A stretch of 64,000 bases of DNA from Lewinellaceae bacterium (GTDB lineage Bacteria > Bacteroidota > Bacteroidia > Chitinophagales > Saprospiraceae). Shown one piece after another: positions 35,705 through 45,800 of this stretch. Made by a program: the position numbers and the translations under genes. Location: the NCBI GenBank assembly GCA_020636275.1, contig JACJYD010000002.1, forward strand, positions 186,001 to 250,000, read 5' to 3'. The notes under the pieces are model-generated. The model did not search any database and was not told the DNA's origin. It saw nothing but the letters and a program-made list of their open reading frames with translations. The first letter of the stretch is position 1. Every line of letters begins with the position of its first letter.

Positions 35705-35728
35705 AAGATAAAAAGACTCTTTTATCTT
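35705..35728. promoter_or_regulatory. Probable Rrf2 operator at the nosZ promoter
   Basis: The inverted repeat AAGATAAAA / TTTTATCTT is centred on AGACTC. It lies just downstream of the predicted nosZ transcription start, where a bound protein would repress. The core matches the site at 35940-35959 in 18 of 20 positions. Confidence 0.7.
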
Positions 35729-35738
35729 TTATATAGCG

Positions 35739-35746
35739 CAAATGTA
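35739..35746 (-). promoter_or_regulatory. -7 box of the nosZ promoter
   Basis: On the minus strand it reads TACATTTG, a perfect TAnnTTTG box. A TTG lies 20 nt upstream (35767-35769), which fits the Bacteroidota -33/-7 spacing. Confidence 0.72.
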
Positions 35747-35835
35747 ACAAACCCATTTTTTTTGACCAATGATTTTTGTCACCTTTGATCCAGTGGAGCG
35801 CGAACTTCTTGCCGCGCCCGCAGAACAAGCGAACC

Positions 35836-35903
35836 CTTCAACCCTTCAACTTTTCAACTTTTCAACTCTTCAACTCTTCAACTCTTCAACTCTTCAACTC
35901 TTC
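35836..35903. repeat. Family B octamer array, one-sided, in the nosZ-rrf2 gap
   Basis: About eight CAACTCTT-type octamers in tandem separate the two divergent promoters. The 393-bp gap holds these repeats plus two operators and two promoters; I see no gene. Confidence 0.85.
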
Positions 35904-35936
35904 CCTCCGCATCCACAAAAGTAAAAATATTTTAAG

Positions 35937-35963
35937 AATAAAAGAGTTTTTTATCTTTTTATT
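35937..35963. promoter_or_regulatory. Probable Rrf2 operator at the rrf2 promoter
   Basis: AATAAAAGAG then TTTTTTATCTTTTTATT. It shares the core of the nosZ site and lies just upstream of the rrf2 -7 box, overlapping the -33 region, consistent with autoregulation. Confidence 0.65.
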
Positions 35964-35974
35964 GAAAAATAATT

Positions 35975-35982
35975 TACCTTTG
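35975..35982 (+). promoter_or_regulatory. -7 box of the rrf2-cytochrome operon
   Basis: TACCTTTG matches TAnnTTTG and lies 33 nt before the rrf2 ATG. Confidence 0.72.
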
Positions 35983-36014
35983 CCTATACCAAAGGCCTAA
36001 AAAAATGAACGTCT

Positions 36015-36440
36015 ATGTTTTCCAAATCCTGTAAATACGCCATTCGGGCGGTTCTGTACCTGGCCATACATTCCAATGCGGAGCATAAGCTTGGCGTGAA
36101 AGAGGTCGCTGAAGCGCTGGACGTTCCCGGGCCTTTTTTGGCCAAGTTGCTCCAACAACTATCCCGGCACCATTTAATATCGTCTACAAAGGGGCCAAAC
36201 GGAGGTTTTTACCTTAGCAAGGCCAATTCCAATGCCAATCTGCGCGGGGTAGTGGAGAGCATTGACGGACCGGAGGTGTTCACCTCCTGCATCCTCGGCT
36301 TGCCGGTATGCAGTTCGAACAATCCTTGTCCGCTGCACTCCCGGGCCCTCATTTACCGGCAAGGACTGTTGGAATTGGTGGAGGACCAGACGATCAAGGA
36401 GGTGGCGAAGCGGGTGGAGCGGCAAGAATTAAAGATCTGA
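36015..36440 (+). CDS. Rrf2-family Fe-S transcriptional regulator
   Basis: A 141-residue regulator with the Rrf2 winged helix-turn-helix (SKSCKYAIRAVLYLAIHS then VKEVAEALDVPGPFLAKLLQ) and three spaced cysteines (C92, C99, C105) that can hold an iron-sulfur cluster, as in NsrR and IscR. It is divergent from nosZ and shares a DNA motif with it. The likely role is repression of nos genes relieved by NO, O2 loss or redox change. Whether it senses NO, like NsrR, cannot be told from sequence. Confidence 0.88.
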   Translation: MFSKSCKYAIRAVLYLAIHSNAEHKLGVKEVAEALDVPGPFLAKLLQQLSRHHLISSTKGPNGGFYLSKANSNANLRGVVESIDGPEVFTSCILGLPVCSSNNPCPLHSRALIYRQGLLELVEDQTIKEVAKRVERQELKI

Positions 36441-36487
36441 AATTACTTCGTTCAAATAATAATCGTAGACCTTTTAAAAAAACAAAC

Positions 36488-36958
36488 ATGAAAAAGATCA
36501 GCATTTTCCTTTTGGCCGGCTCGTTTGCCCTGCTGTATGCATGCGGTGGCAGTTCTGCCAACACCGCCTCCACTGACGGTTCGAAACCCCAGAGTATGGT
36601 TGCCGACGAACCGGTTGACGATGGAAAAGGGGTAGGGGAGATCAAGCATGTAACGCTTAACAACCCTCTGGAAGAAGCCATGGTGGGGAGGGGAAAGGCC
36701 ATTTACGAGATGAAATGCTCCGCCTGCCACAAGCTGACCGATCAGCGGGTCGTAGGACCGGGATGGAAAGGCATCACTTCCCGGCGCAAACCCGAATGGA
36801 TCATGAATATGGCAACCAATGTAGATATGATGCTGGAAGCAGACCCTGCCGCTCAGGCCCTCCTCGAGGAATGTTTGGTCCGTATGCCCAACCAAAACCT
36901 TTCGATCGGTGATGCGCGGGACGTGCTGGAGTTTATGTTTTCAAACGACACCATGTAG
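36488..36958 (+). CDS. c-type cytochrome lipoprotein
   Basis: A 156-residue lipoprotein (lipobox ending ACGG, Cys19) with a single heme site CSACH (C77, C80, H81) and a later Met (VRMPNQNLS) as probable sixth ligand, so a class I cytochrome c. It follows rrf2 in the same operon and stands divergent to nosZ, which makes it a candidate electron donor to NosZ in the periplasm. The TAG stop is part of a GTAGGGGC repeat end. Confidence 0.88.
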   Translation: MKKISIFLLAGSFALLYACGGSSANTASTDGSKPQSMVADEPVDDGKGVGEIKHVTLNNPLEEAMVGRGKAIYEMKCSACHKLTDQRVVGPGWKGITSRRKPEWIMNMATNVDMMLEADPAAQALLEECLVRMPNQNLSIGDARDVLEFMFSNDTM

Positions 36959-37095
36959 GGGCAAAACATTTTTTGCCCCATAATCCGGGCAAAACATCTT
37001 TTGCCCCATAATCCGGGCAAAACATCTTTTGCCCCAAAAATCAGGCAAAATATCTTTTGCCCCATAATTCGGGCAAAAGATATTTTGCCCCTACG
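36954..37095. repeat. Family H array of hairpin repeats
   Basis: Five tandem ~28-nt units, each a small hairpin GGGCAAAA-CATC-TTTTGCCC with an ATAATCC-like spacer. The whole array is closed by outer inverted ends GTAGGGGCAAAA (36954 on) and TTTTGCCCCTAC (to about 37094). The cytochrome stop codon lies in the left end. Confidence 0.88.
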
Positions 37096-37106
37096 GGGGT
37101 ATTGAT

Positions 37107-38330
37107 ATGAAAACGTATTGGTTAAAGATCGCCCTCCTCAATTTCTTCCTGGCCGCCTGTTTGGGCGTGTTGATGCGGTACGCATTTTTGGAGGAATTGG
37201 AATGGATGCATTTTCGGAACATCATGCACGCCCACTCGCACGTGGCGATGCTGGGCTGGCTATACCTGGCGCTGTACGCGCTGCTGATCGGTATGTTCCT
37301 GAAACCGGAGCAGCAGGCGGATCCTTTTTATAACCGCCTGTTCTGGGCCACCGAGGTCAGCGTGATCGGCATGCTGGTGGTCTTTCCCTTTTACGGGTAT
37401 ACCGGACCTTCAGGACCCATTTCCTTTCTGCATGTGCTCTTCTCCTGGCTGTTTATCTGGCGCTTTTGGCGCGACCTGGGGCGAAACGGCTCCCGGGGCT
37501 TTTCCGCGAAGCTGGTCCGTTCGGCTTTTGTTTTTATGTTGCTCAGCGCGGTGGGCATTTTCGCGCTCATGGTTTATGCCATGGGCCATCTGAAACACGG
37601 TAGCCTTTTTTATATGGCGGTGCAGTTCTTCCTGCACTTCCAGTTCAACGGCTGGTTTCTCTTTGCGCTGCTGGGTCTGTTCTTCAAAATGGCGGAGGAC
37701 CAGGGGATCGCATTCGATCCCAAACGCCAGAATACTTTCTACGGACTCCTGGTCCTGTCCTGCTTGCTCACCTATGCGCTCGCAGTGGCCTGGTCCCAGC
37801 CCCATATCGAGGTCTTTGCCGTCAACAGCGTGGGGGTTTTACTACAGCTGGGTGCTTTAGCAGCTTTCTATTCCCTGATTTGGCCGCATCGCAAGGCTAT
37901 CCTCGCCCCGATGGACGGCTGGATGAAGGCTTTACTGCTCATCGCCCTGGTCTGTCTCAGCACCAAGATCCTGATCCAGACGGCGGTGGCTATTCCTTTT
38001 ATCGCCAAGGCGGCCTATACGATCCGCAATTACGTCATCGGCTTTTTCCACCTCATTCTCCTGGGGATGGCCACGAGTTTCGTCTGGGGATTCAGCATCC
38101 GGGAAAAGATGCTGACCGACCGGACCCTGTTGGCAAAGCTGGGACTGGTGAGTTGGGTAGTTGGGTTTTTGGGAAGTGAACTCATTCTCTTCCTGCAGGG
38201 GACCTTATTCTGGGGGGCAATGGGGTTTTTGCCCTACTATTACGAGGGGCTGTTCGGGGTCAGCCTGTTCATTCCAGTGGGAGTGGGGTTGTTTTTGGCG
38301 GGGCAGTTAGGACAGGATCGAATGAGGTGA
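37107..38330 (+). CDS. Heme-copper oxidase subunit I-like membrane protein
   Basis: A 407-residue integral membrane protein with about twelve helices. HAHSHVAMLGW (near residue 42) resembles the heme-ligand helix of cbb3/NorB-type subunits, and LHFQFNGW later is also typical. It lacks the full set of copper ligands I would expect of a working oxidase, and the protein is shorter than CcoN or NorB. It could bind heme and pass quinol electrons towards cytochrome c and NosZ, replacing the missing NosR; that is inference from motif and location. Confidence 0.65.
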   Translation: MKTYWLKIALLNFFLAACLGVLMRYAFLEELEWMHFRNIMHAHSHVAMLGWLYLALYALLIGMFLKPEQQADPFYNRLFWATEVSVIGMLVVFPFYGYTGPSGPISFLHVLFSWLFIWRFWRDLGRNGSRGFSAKLVRSAFVFMLLSAVGIFALMVYAMGHLKHGSLFYMAVQFFLHFQFNGWFLFALLGLFFKMAEDQGIAFDPKRQNTFYGLLVLSCLLTYALAVAWSQPHIEVFAVNSVGVLLQLGALAAFYSLIWPHRKAILAPMDGWMKALLLIALVCLSTKILIQTAVAIPFIAKAAYTIRNYVIGFFHLILLGMATSFVWGFSIREKMLTDRTLLAKLGLVSWVVGFLGSELILFLQGTLFWGAMGFLPYYYEGLFGVSLFIPVGVGLFLAGQLGQDRMR

Positions 38331-38338
38331 TACACTGA

Positions 38339-39586
38339 TCACCCTTTCCCCCGACCTCGCCACATATACACCACCCAACCCAAAAACACAAACGCCGAAG
38401 CCGCCATCAGCGGGTAGCTCCCGTTCAGGGTGTAGAGATAGCCGGCGATTAGCGGCGGAACGGCCTGCCCCAGCGATTGCATCGACTGGTTGATACCCAG
38501 GACCTCGCCCTGTTGTTTCGGACCGGCTTGCTCGGAGATCAGGGTAGTCATGTTGGGGGCGGTGATGCCCTGGAAAGTGGCGACAAAGGGGTTGATGAAA
38601 TAGAAAATGATCCCTTTTTCCGGAAGGAGCAGGGCTCCGATGGCGATCGACAGGAGCAGGGGCGTCACGGTCAGGATCTGGGAAGAAGGGAATTTTTTGC
38701 TCAGGATGCGGACGGTAAAGCCCTGGGTAAAGATCAGCCACAACCCGATCCAACCATACAGCATCCCGATCGATTTGGTCGTAAATTCAAACTTTTCGAT
38801 CAGCCTGACCGAGAAGAACTGGGTAAAAAAACTGAAACCCAGCGCCAGGAACAAGACCACCACGAAAATGGGACCCAGGTTTGGCATTGTGAACGATTTC
38901 GCCACATTTTGGAAACCCGACCAGGGTTTGATCTTCGATTCCCGTTTTTCCTGAAGCGTTTCCCGGAACCAGTATCGCAACAGGATAATATTGGTCGCAG
39001 TGAGGAGTGCGGTAAACAAAAAAGGCGTGGAGTAGCTGAACCAGGATACCACGGTATGGTCGCCCAAAATACCTCCGATCGTTGGGCCCAGCACAAATCC
39101 GATGCCGAAGGCCATTCCGATGAGCCCGAAGTTTTTCGTCTTGGAAGCCGGATCGCTCACGTCGGCGATCGAAGAAAAGATGATCGACATATTGCCGCCC
39201 ATAAAGCCCGGCAGCATCCGGCTGAAGAATAACAGAGGCAGGTTGCCGATGTAAATGGCCAGAGCGAAAAGCAGGTAGCCCGCCAGGGTGCCGAACAAGG
39301 TGATCGTCAGCATCGGCTTCCGGCCGTGCCGGTCGGACAGGGCGCCAAGTATCGGCGCGCCGATGAATTGCATGATGGGATACGTCGCCACGAGCAGACC
39401 ATAGAGCAGCGACCGGTGGTCCATATTGAAACTCTCCGGAAAGAACTCCGAACCCGGATCGAAGAAAAGGGCGGGAATAATGGGAATAATGATCCCAATA
39501 CCCAGCAAGTCCAAAAAGGCTGTCAGGAAAATGGGACCGATGGAAGATTTTTGACCCTGACTCATGGTTTCTGGTTGATCCAACAA
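38339..39586 (-). CDS. MFS transporter (TetA/DHA1-like)
   Basis: A 415-residue major facilitator with twelve helices. The motif GALSDRHGRKPML between TM2 and TM3 is the MFS signature, and the N-terminus (TAFLDLLGIGIIIPIIPALF) and GLIGMAFGIGFVLGPTIGG (motif C, antiporter) place it in the drug:H+ antiporter DHA1 group with TetA-like proteins. The start may be the second Met at 39565. Substrate cannot be predicted. It lies downstream of the helicase with a terminator between them. Confidence 0.9.
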   Translation of the reverse strand: MLDQPETMSQGQKSSIGPIFLTAFLDLLGIGIIIPIIPALFFDPGSEFFPESFNMDHRSLLYGLLVATYPIMQFIGAPILGALSDRHGRKPMLTITLFGTLAGYLLFALAIYIGNLPLLFFSRMLPGFMGGNMSIIFSSIADVSDPASKTKNFGLIGMAFGIGFVLGPTIGGILGDHTVVSWFSYSTPFLFTALLTATNIILLRYWFRETLQEKRESKIKPWSGFQNVAKSFTMPNLGPIFVVVLFLALGFSFFTQFFSVRLIEKFEFTTKSIGMLYGWIGLWLIFTQGFTVRILSKKFPSSQILTVTPLLLSIAIGALLLPEKGIIFYFINPFVATFQGITAPNMTTLISEQAGPKQQGEVLGINQSMQSLGQAVPPLIAGYLYTLNGSYPLMAASAFVFLGWVVYMWRGRGKG

Positions 39587-39592
39587 AAGAAA

Positions 39593-39634
39593 TAAAAAAT
39601 GATGGGCGACCTACCGATCGTCCATCATTTTTTT
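39593..39634 (-). terminator. Terminator of the helicase gene
   Basis: The stem AAAAAATGATGG.CGA pairs with TCGTCCATCATTTTTT around a short loop. It has A/T runs on both sides, so it can act in both directions; the helicase ends at 39646. Confidence 0.75.
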
Positions 39635-39645
39635 AGAAAAAAAAC

Positions 39646-40929
<1,284 letters not shown>

Positions 40930-41050
40930 ATAGTGATTGAGTTCCCGGAGTCATACACAGCGAAGCTTAGGCTTCTTCATGGGGCAATATCGGTGACATT
41001 GGTGTCCAGGGTGGACGTAAACCGGATGGTAAAAAAATAAAACAATGGGG

Positions 41051-41058
41051 CAAAGATA
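41051..41058 (-). promoter_or_regulatory. -7 box upstream of the helicase
   Basis: On the minus strand TATCTTTG fits TAnnTTTG. It leaves a 5' leader of about 120 nt before the helicase ATG, in which I see no clear structure. Confidence 0.55.
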
Positions 41059-41083
41059 ATGTAATTTTCACACAATGCTTGAA

Positions 41084-41115
41084 ATATCTTCAACTCTTCA
41101 ACTCTTCAACTCTCC
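41084..41115. repeat. Family B octamer array at the end of the 480-residue gene
   Basis: Three to four CAACTCTT octamers; the stop codon of the minus-strand gene (41090-41092) lies inside them. Confidence 0.8.
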
Positions 41116-42532
41116 TCACCAACCACTCCTTATTGATCACCGGCTCCGTGCGGCGGATCTGTTCCGCCAGCTTTTCCACTGCCTGCCGGACCTTTCCGGC
41201 GGGGAGGTAATCGACTTGCGACCGAAGCGCCATGGCCCGTTTGGTGAAGCGGAGCAAATGCCGGAAGGCTTGCACCCGCTCATCGGCCATCAACTGGTTG
41301 CGTTTCAGGTATTGCTGAAAAGAGTCGGCAAGAGAGGTCAGGGCTTCCGTCTCTTCCAGATCGTAGTAGGTGCGCAACAGGAGGGCCTTGGCGCCGAGGT
41401 TGTATCGCAGATCGGTGTATTCCACCCGCAGCAGGAGTTCCTGCACCTGGTCGAGCTGGCCCGTGGCGTAAAAGTAGGAGGCCAGGTTGAACGTAAAGGC
41501 GTTTTCGGCTACGTCGGGGTGCAGTTGGGCGCGCGATGAATGGATGAACTCGCGAACCCATTCGTGTTCCTGAAGCCGCAATCCGATGGTGACGAGGTTT
41601 TTGTAATGTCCCTCCGGGAGCATTCCGTTGAGGAGGAGGAGTTTTTTTTCCAGTTGCAGCAGGTATAGCTCGAATCCATGGCGCAGGAACTCCTGCCGCC
41701 CGCGGTTGATCTGTTCGATACAGTAGTTTTGGAGGTAGTGGTAGAGCAATTGCCGTTCCTCGAGGGTAAAGAATTGTTCGTTGGCCTGAAGGGTATCTAC
41801 GACTTCGAAGTAAGTGTCGTGCCTCCCGGTCAGCAACCGGAACAGTTGAAAATACACCGAAATGGAGGGGATGTCCCGGTAGCGCTCCCATTTCGATTCG
41901 ACCTCCTCCAGCAGGGTGTTCAGGAACGGGACCTCAAAATCGGTCCGCAGGATCCGTCTACGGATCGCCATTTCGCAGGCGTCTTTGAGCTTTTCGGAAA
42001 GGAGATACCGGTCCAGGTGCTCTTGCTTGACCTGGAGGTTGTGGTCATTCTCGTGTTTTCCTTGCTGGGTAAAAAAGAGGTCGGCCTCGGTAGCCAGTTG
42101 ATACTGAAGCAAATGGTGCCGGCTGTCGCGGTAGGGCCCGGCCTCCAACTGGCGCTGGATGCGGGGCAGGTTTCTTTCAAAAAGAGCATCTGATCGTTTC
42201 CGCATGAATCCCAGCGTGCTGATTGCGCTTTCCTCTGTCCGTTGATTCCACCCCTCCCAGGCTGCAAATTCCTCCAAAAGCCGGTAAGCGTATGTGAACA
42301 AAACCGCCAGCCGCCCTTGGTCGTGCTGTTTGCCGGGAAATACCCGGCGAAAAAGAGTCCGGCGATTACAGGAGAATTCCCCAAAATCGGGGTAGCTTTC
42401 GCTAAGATATTCTACCAACCGCTGTACCTCCTGATGTTTGTTGTGGTAGGGCGACGAGGCGAATTCCCGGAATCGGGTCATTTCCTTTCGGGAAAGGGTG
42501 GCAAGCAGCTGAATGAGTTTGTGGCGGGTCAT
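41090..42532 (-). CDS. Conserved hypothetical helical-repeat protein
   Basis: A 480-residue soluble protein without signal peptide, predicted almost wholly alpha-helical, with TPR-like spaced aromatic and Leu pairs (for example LASYFYATGQLDQVQELLLR). The N-terminus, LIQLLATLSRKEMTRFREFASSPYHNKHQEV, is a recognisable start of a family found in Saprospiria but without a known role. The C-terminal LKS and stop are encoded by an octamer repeat. No partner is evident. Confidence 0.75.
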   Translation of the reverse strand: MTRHKLIQLLATLSRKEMTRFREFASSPYHNKHQEVQRLVEYLSESYPDFGEFSCNRRTLFRRVFPGKQHDQGRLAVLFTYAYRLLEEFAAWEGWNQRTEESAISTLGFMRKRSDALFERNLPRIQRQLEAGPYRDSRHHLLQYQLATEADLFFTQQGKHENDHNLQVKQEHLDRYLLSEKLKDACEMAIRRRILRTDFEVPFLNTLLEEVESKWERYRDIPSISVYFQLFRLLTGRHDTYFEVVDTLQANEQFFTLEERQLLYHYLQNYCIEQINRGRQEFLRHGFELYLLQLEKKLLLLNGMLPEGHYKNLVTIGLRLQEHEWVREFIHSSRAQLHPDVAENAFTFNLASYFYATGQLDQVQELLLRVEYTDLRYNLGAKALLLRTYYDLEETEALTSLADSFQQYLKRNQLMADERVQAFRHLLRFTKRAMALRSQVDYLPAGKVRQAVEKLAEQIRRTEPVINKEWLVRRVEELKS

Positions 42533-42554
42533 AATTATTGGACCCAGTTGGGCT

Positions 42555-42587
42555 TAGTGAGGGGCTCACTTAGTGAGCCCCTCACTA
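42555..42587. repeat. Perfect 16-bp inverted repeat upstream of the hypothetical gene
   Basis: Arms 42555-42570 (TAGTGAGGGGCTCACT) and 42572-42587 flank one T. It has internal near-repeats of TAGTGAG/CTCACTA. It lies in the divergent gap, just upstream of the minus-strand gene start at 42532. Confidence 0.8.
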
Positions 42588-42854
42588 GAGCCGACCGGAC
42601 TTTTTGTACAACTAATTGACCTTTAGTATATTAAGAATTTTTTGTTTATTTCTGGAACTAGGGGTGAAGATATTAAATCCAAATAAATTTTTGATAAACA
42701 ATTGAAATACAATAATAAAAATAAAATTTTTAAAAATTTTTTCCAAATTTTATCAAAAAATGTATTTTCCTTTACCTCCTCCCTGTCGCATTTTTGTAAT
42801 GCTGGAAATTTCGCTTCCACAACAACCTCTTAACCGACCAAAATCCGAAACACC
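42588..42854. other. AT-rich divergent intergenic region
   Basis: With the palindrome at 42555 this forms a 322-bp gap between divergent genes. It is very AT-rich (A and T runs at 42650-42770). No gene is visible and no clear TAnnTTTG box was found; it presumably holds the promoter of the T9SS cargo gene. Confidence 0.5.
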
Positions 42855-45800
42855 ATGAACAGCGTTCGCATTTTTACCTTTCTCTTAGCGAGCTTCATAT
42901 TTTCCTTCACGGCAAAGGCTCAAACGCCTATCTGCCTTGATTTCGAAGAAATTCCCATCGGAACGATCTACAGTCCTGCCACTGGTTATGCACCGGGCGA
43001 TTCGATCTTTACCGAAGAAAGTGTGGCGGTTTCCGTGCAGGAATTCGATCAGGGTAACGGGAATATGGCCTTCGGCTCCACCGTCGCCCTGGATGTCCCT
43101 CCTAATTTCACGATTGGAAGCGGGGTGGTCCTGCTCACCAATAATATGAACCTGAGCTTTGATTTCTCGGGCGTTTCCGGCCCCTTGCTCGGCATCGCGT
43201 TCGGGTTTTTGGATGGCGGCGGACTGGAAAATCTCTCCGTCAACGGGGGCGACCTCTTTGTGGTGGAATCTTTTTCCCAATTGCCCACTACGGTAGCTCC
43301 CGGTGTGACCGCCCAGGTCATCTTCCTGCCGGGCGTCACCCCGCCGGTCGGCACGGTCATCCTCCAGGGTCCCGTGCAATCGCTCACGGTGGGCGGACAG
43401 GAACTGGTGCTCGATAATTTCTGCTTCCTCATTGAAGAGCCCAATCCGGACTGTGTGCTGGCCAATCTGACCGCTACGCCACAGGATTGCAACGGGGTAG
43501 GGCAATATCAAACCCTGGTCGACTTTGACCACGAAAATAACAGCGCTGCCGGGTTTAACCTCTTCCTCGACGGCCAGTTGTATGGCGCCTATTTCTACGA
43601 CGAACTCCCCATTACCCTCGATCCTCTTTTCGGCAATGGATGGACCGTCCACCAGGTTGAGATCGTCGACCTGGCCAACCCGGATTGTTCCATTTCCGGC
43701 GAATTCGGTCCGGTCGATTGCAGTTCGGCCTGTTTGCAGTTCGAAGGCCTGGAAGTGGGAACCGTCTATGGCGATGCAGGAGGGAATAGCCCCGGCGATC
43801 TCCTTTTCACGGAAGCGGAGGTTCCGGTTAGCATTCATGAATTTTCCGTGAACGACAGTACGGTGGTATTTGGAAACGCATTTGTGGAGAATGATCCCTT
43901 CCAGACTGCTCCATCCATCGATGAAAACTACCTGTATGCCAGCAATATTAACCTCGATTTTGATTTCACAGGTCTTGCAACGGATGTCTATGCCGTGCGC
44001 TTTGGCTTCGCCGAGCAGGGCGGAGTGATCAACTTCCAGGTCAATGAAGGCGACCTCTACATCGTCGAACACCTGGCCGATCTACCGATGGAAGTGGCCC
44101 CGGGCGTAACCGCCTCGGTACAAGTGGTAACTACCCCCGGCGGCGCCTGGGGATGGGTGCTCTTGGAAGGTCCGGTCGCTACCTTATCGGTCGGCGGACA
44201 GGAGCTCAGCCTCGACAATTTCTGCTATTACCAGGTCCCGCCCTGCCATATCTACGACCTGGTGGTCGAAACGACGGCCTGTGAGAATGGATCGTTCTAT
44301 GCGATCCTGAATTTCCAGTATGAAAATGTAAGCAACGAAGGTTTTACGGTACAGGGCAATGGGGTGAATTATGGAAATTTCAATTACAGCGAAGTTCCGC
44401 TGACCCTCGGCCCGCTGGCCGGCGACGGGACCACGCCGTATGAATTTGTAGTTACCGATCTGGTGCACCCCGATTGCTCTGATTTTGTCGATCTTGGAAC
44501 GATTGACTGCACGCCGGAACCCTGTAATATATACGATCTGACCGTGGAAACCACCCCCTGCGAGAACGGGCAGTTTTACGCGATCCTGAACTTCCAGTAC
44601 CAGAACGTGGGCAACCAGGGCTTTAAAGTGCAGGGCAACGGCGTCCTGTACGGCACCTTCGAATACGCCGACCTTCCGGTGACCATCGGCCCGCTCGCTG
44701 GCGACGGGACGACGGTGTACGAATTTTCCGTCAGGGATGTGGCTCACCCCGATTGCCACGACGTGACCTTCACCGGTCCGGTCGATTGTGGCGCTGGCCC
44801 CTGTGAGATCTACGACCTGGTCGTCGAAACGGGCGAATGCAACGGCGACGGTGCCTACAGCCTGTTCATCAACTTCCAGGTTGATAACCCGGGCAATGAC
44901 CACTTCGAAGTGTTTTACAACGGCCAGAATATTGGCTATTTCCTGCTGGCCGATCTGCCCGTTACCATCGAGAACTTCTCGGATAACGGCGAGCAAGTCG
45001 TACATCTCACCTTTTGCATCAACGATATGCCCGATTGCTGCAAGGTGGCCGAATTTCCGTCCCCCTGCCCGGGTAGCCCCTGCAACATCTACGATCTGAC
45101 CGCAGAGACGACGCCCTGCGAGAACGGTCAATTCTACGTGATCCTGAATTTCCAATACGAAAATGTAGGTGGGGAAGGCTTCAAAGTGGTGGGTAATGGG
45201 AATAACTACGGAGTCTTCGAATACGGTAATCTCCCGATCACCCTGGGCCCGTTCCTGGGCGACGGCACGACGGTATATGAATTCGGAGTATCGGATGTGT
45301 TGCATCCCGATTGCCACGATGCCATCGCGATCGATCCGGTGGATTGCGGGGGCAGCCCCTGCGAGATCTACGACCTGGTGGTCGAACCAGGCGAGTGCAA
45401 CGGCGACGGGGCCTACAACCTGTTCATCAATTTCCAGGTTGACAATCCGGGCAATGATTTCTTCGAAGTCTATTACGGGACCGAAAACCTGGGCTTTTTC
45501 GCCCTGGCCGATCTGCCGATCACCATCGAGAATTTTTCGGACAACGGGGAAGAAGTTGTGCATATCAAAGTATGTATCAACGACATGCCCAACTGCTGCA
45601 AGGTGGCCGAATTCCTTTCACCCTGCCCAAGTGCCGGCTGCAACATCTACGACCTGACGGCAGAGACGACGCCGTGCGAGAACGGTCAATTCTACGTGAT
45701 CCTGAACTTTCAATACGAAAATGTGGGCAACCAGGGCTTCAAGGTGCAGGGCAATGGCAATATGTACGGCACCTTCGATTATAGCCAGGTGCCGGTGACG

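Noticed and set aside
36954..37095. Possible CRISPR array
   Set aside because: Units are ~28 nt and contiguous with only ~7-nt spacers, each unit is a self-complementary hairpin, and no cas gene is near.
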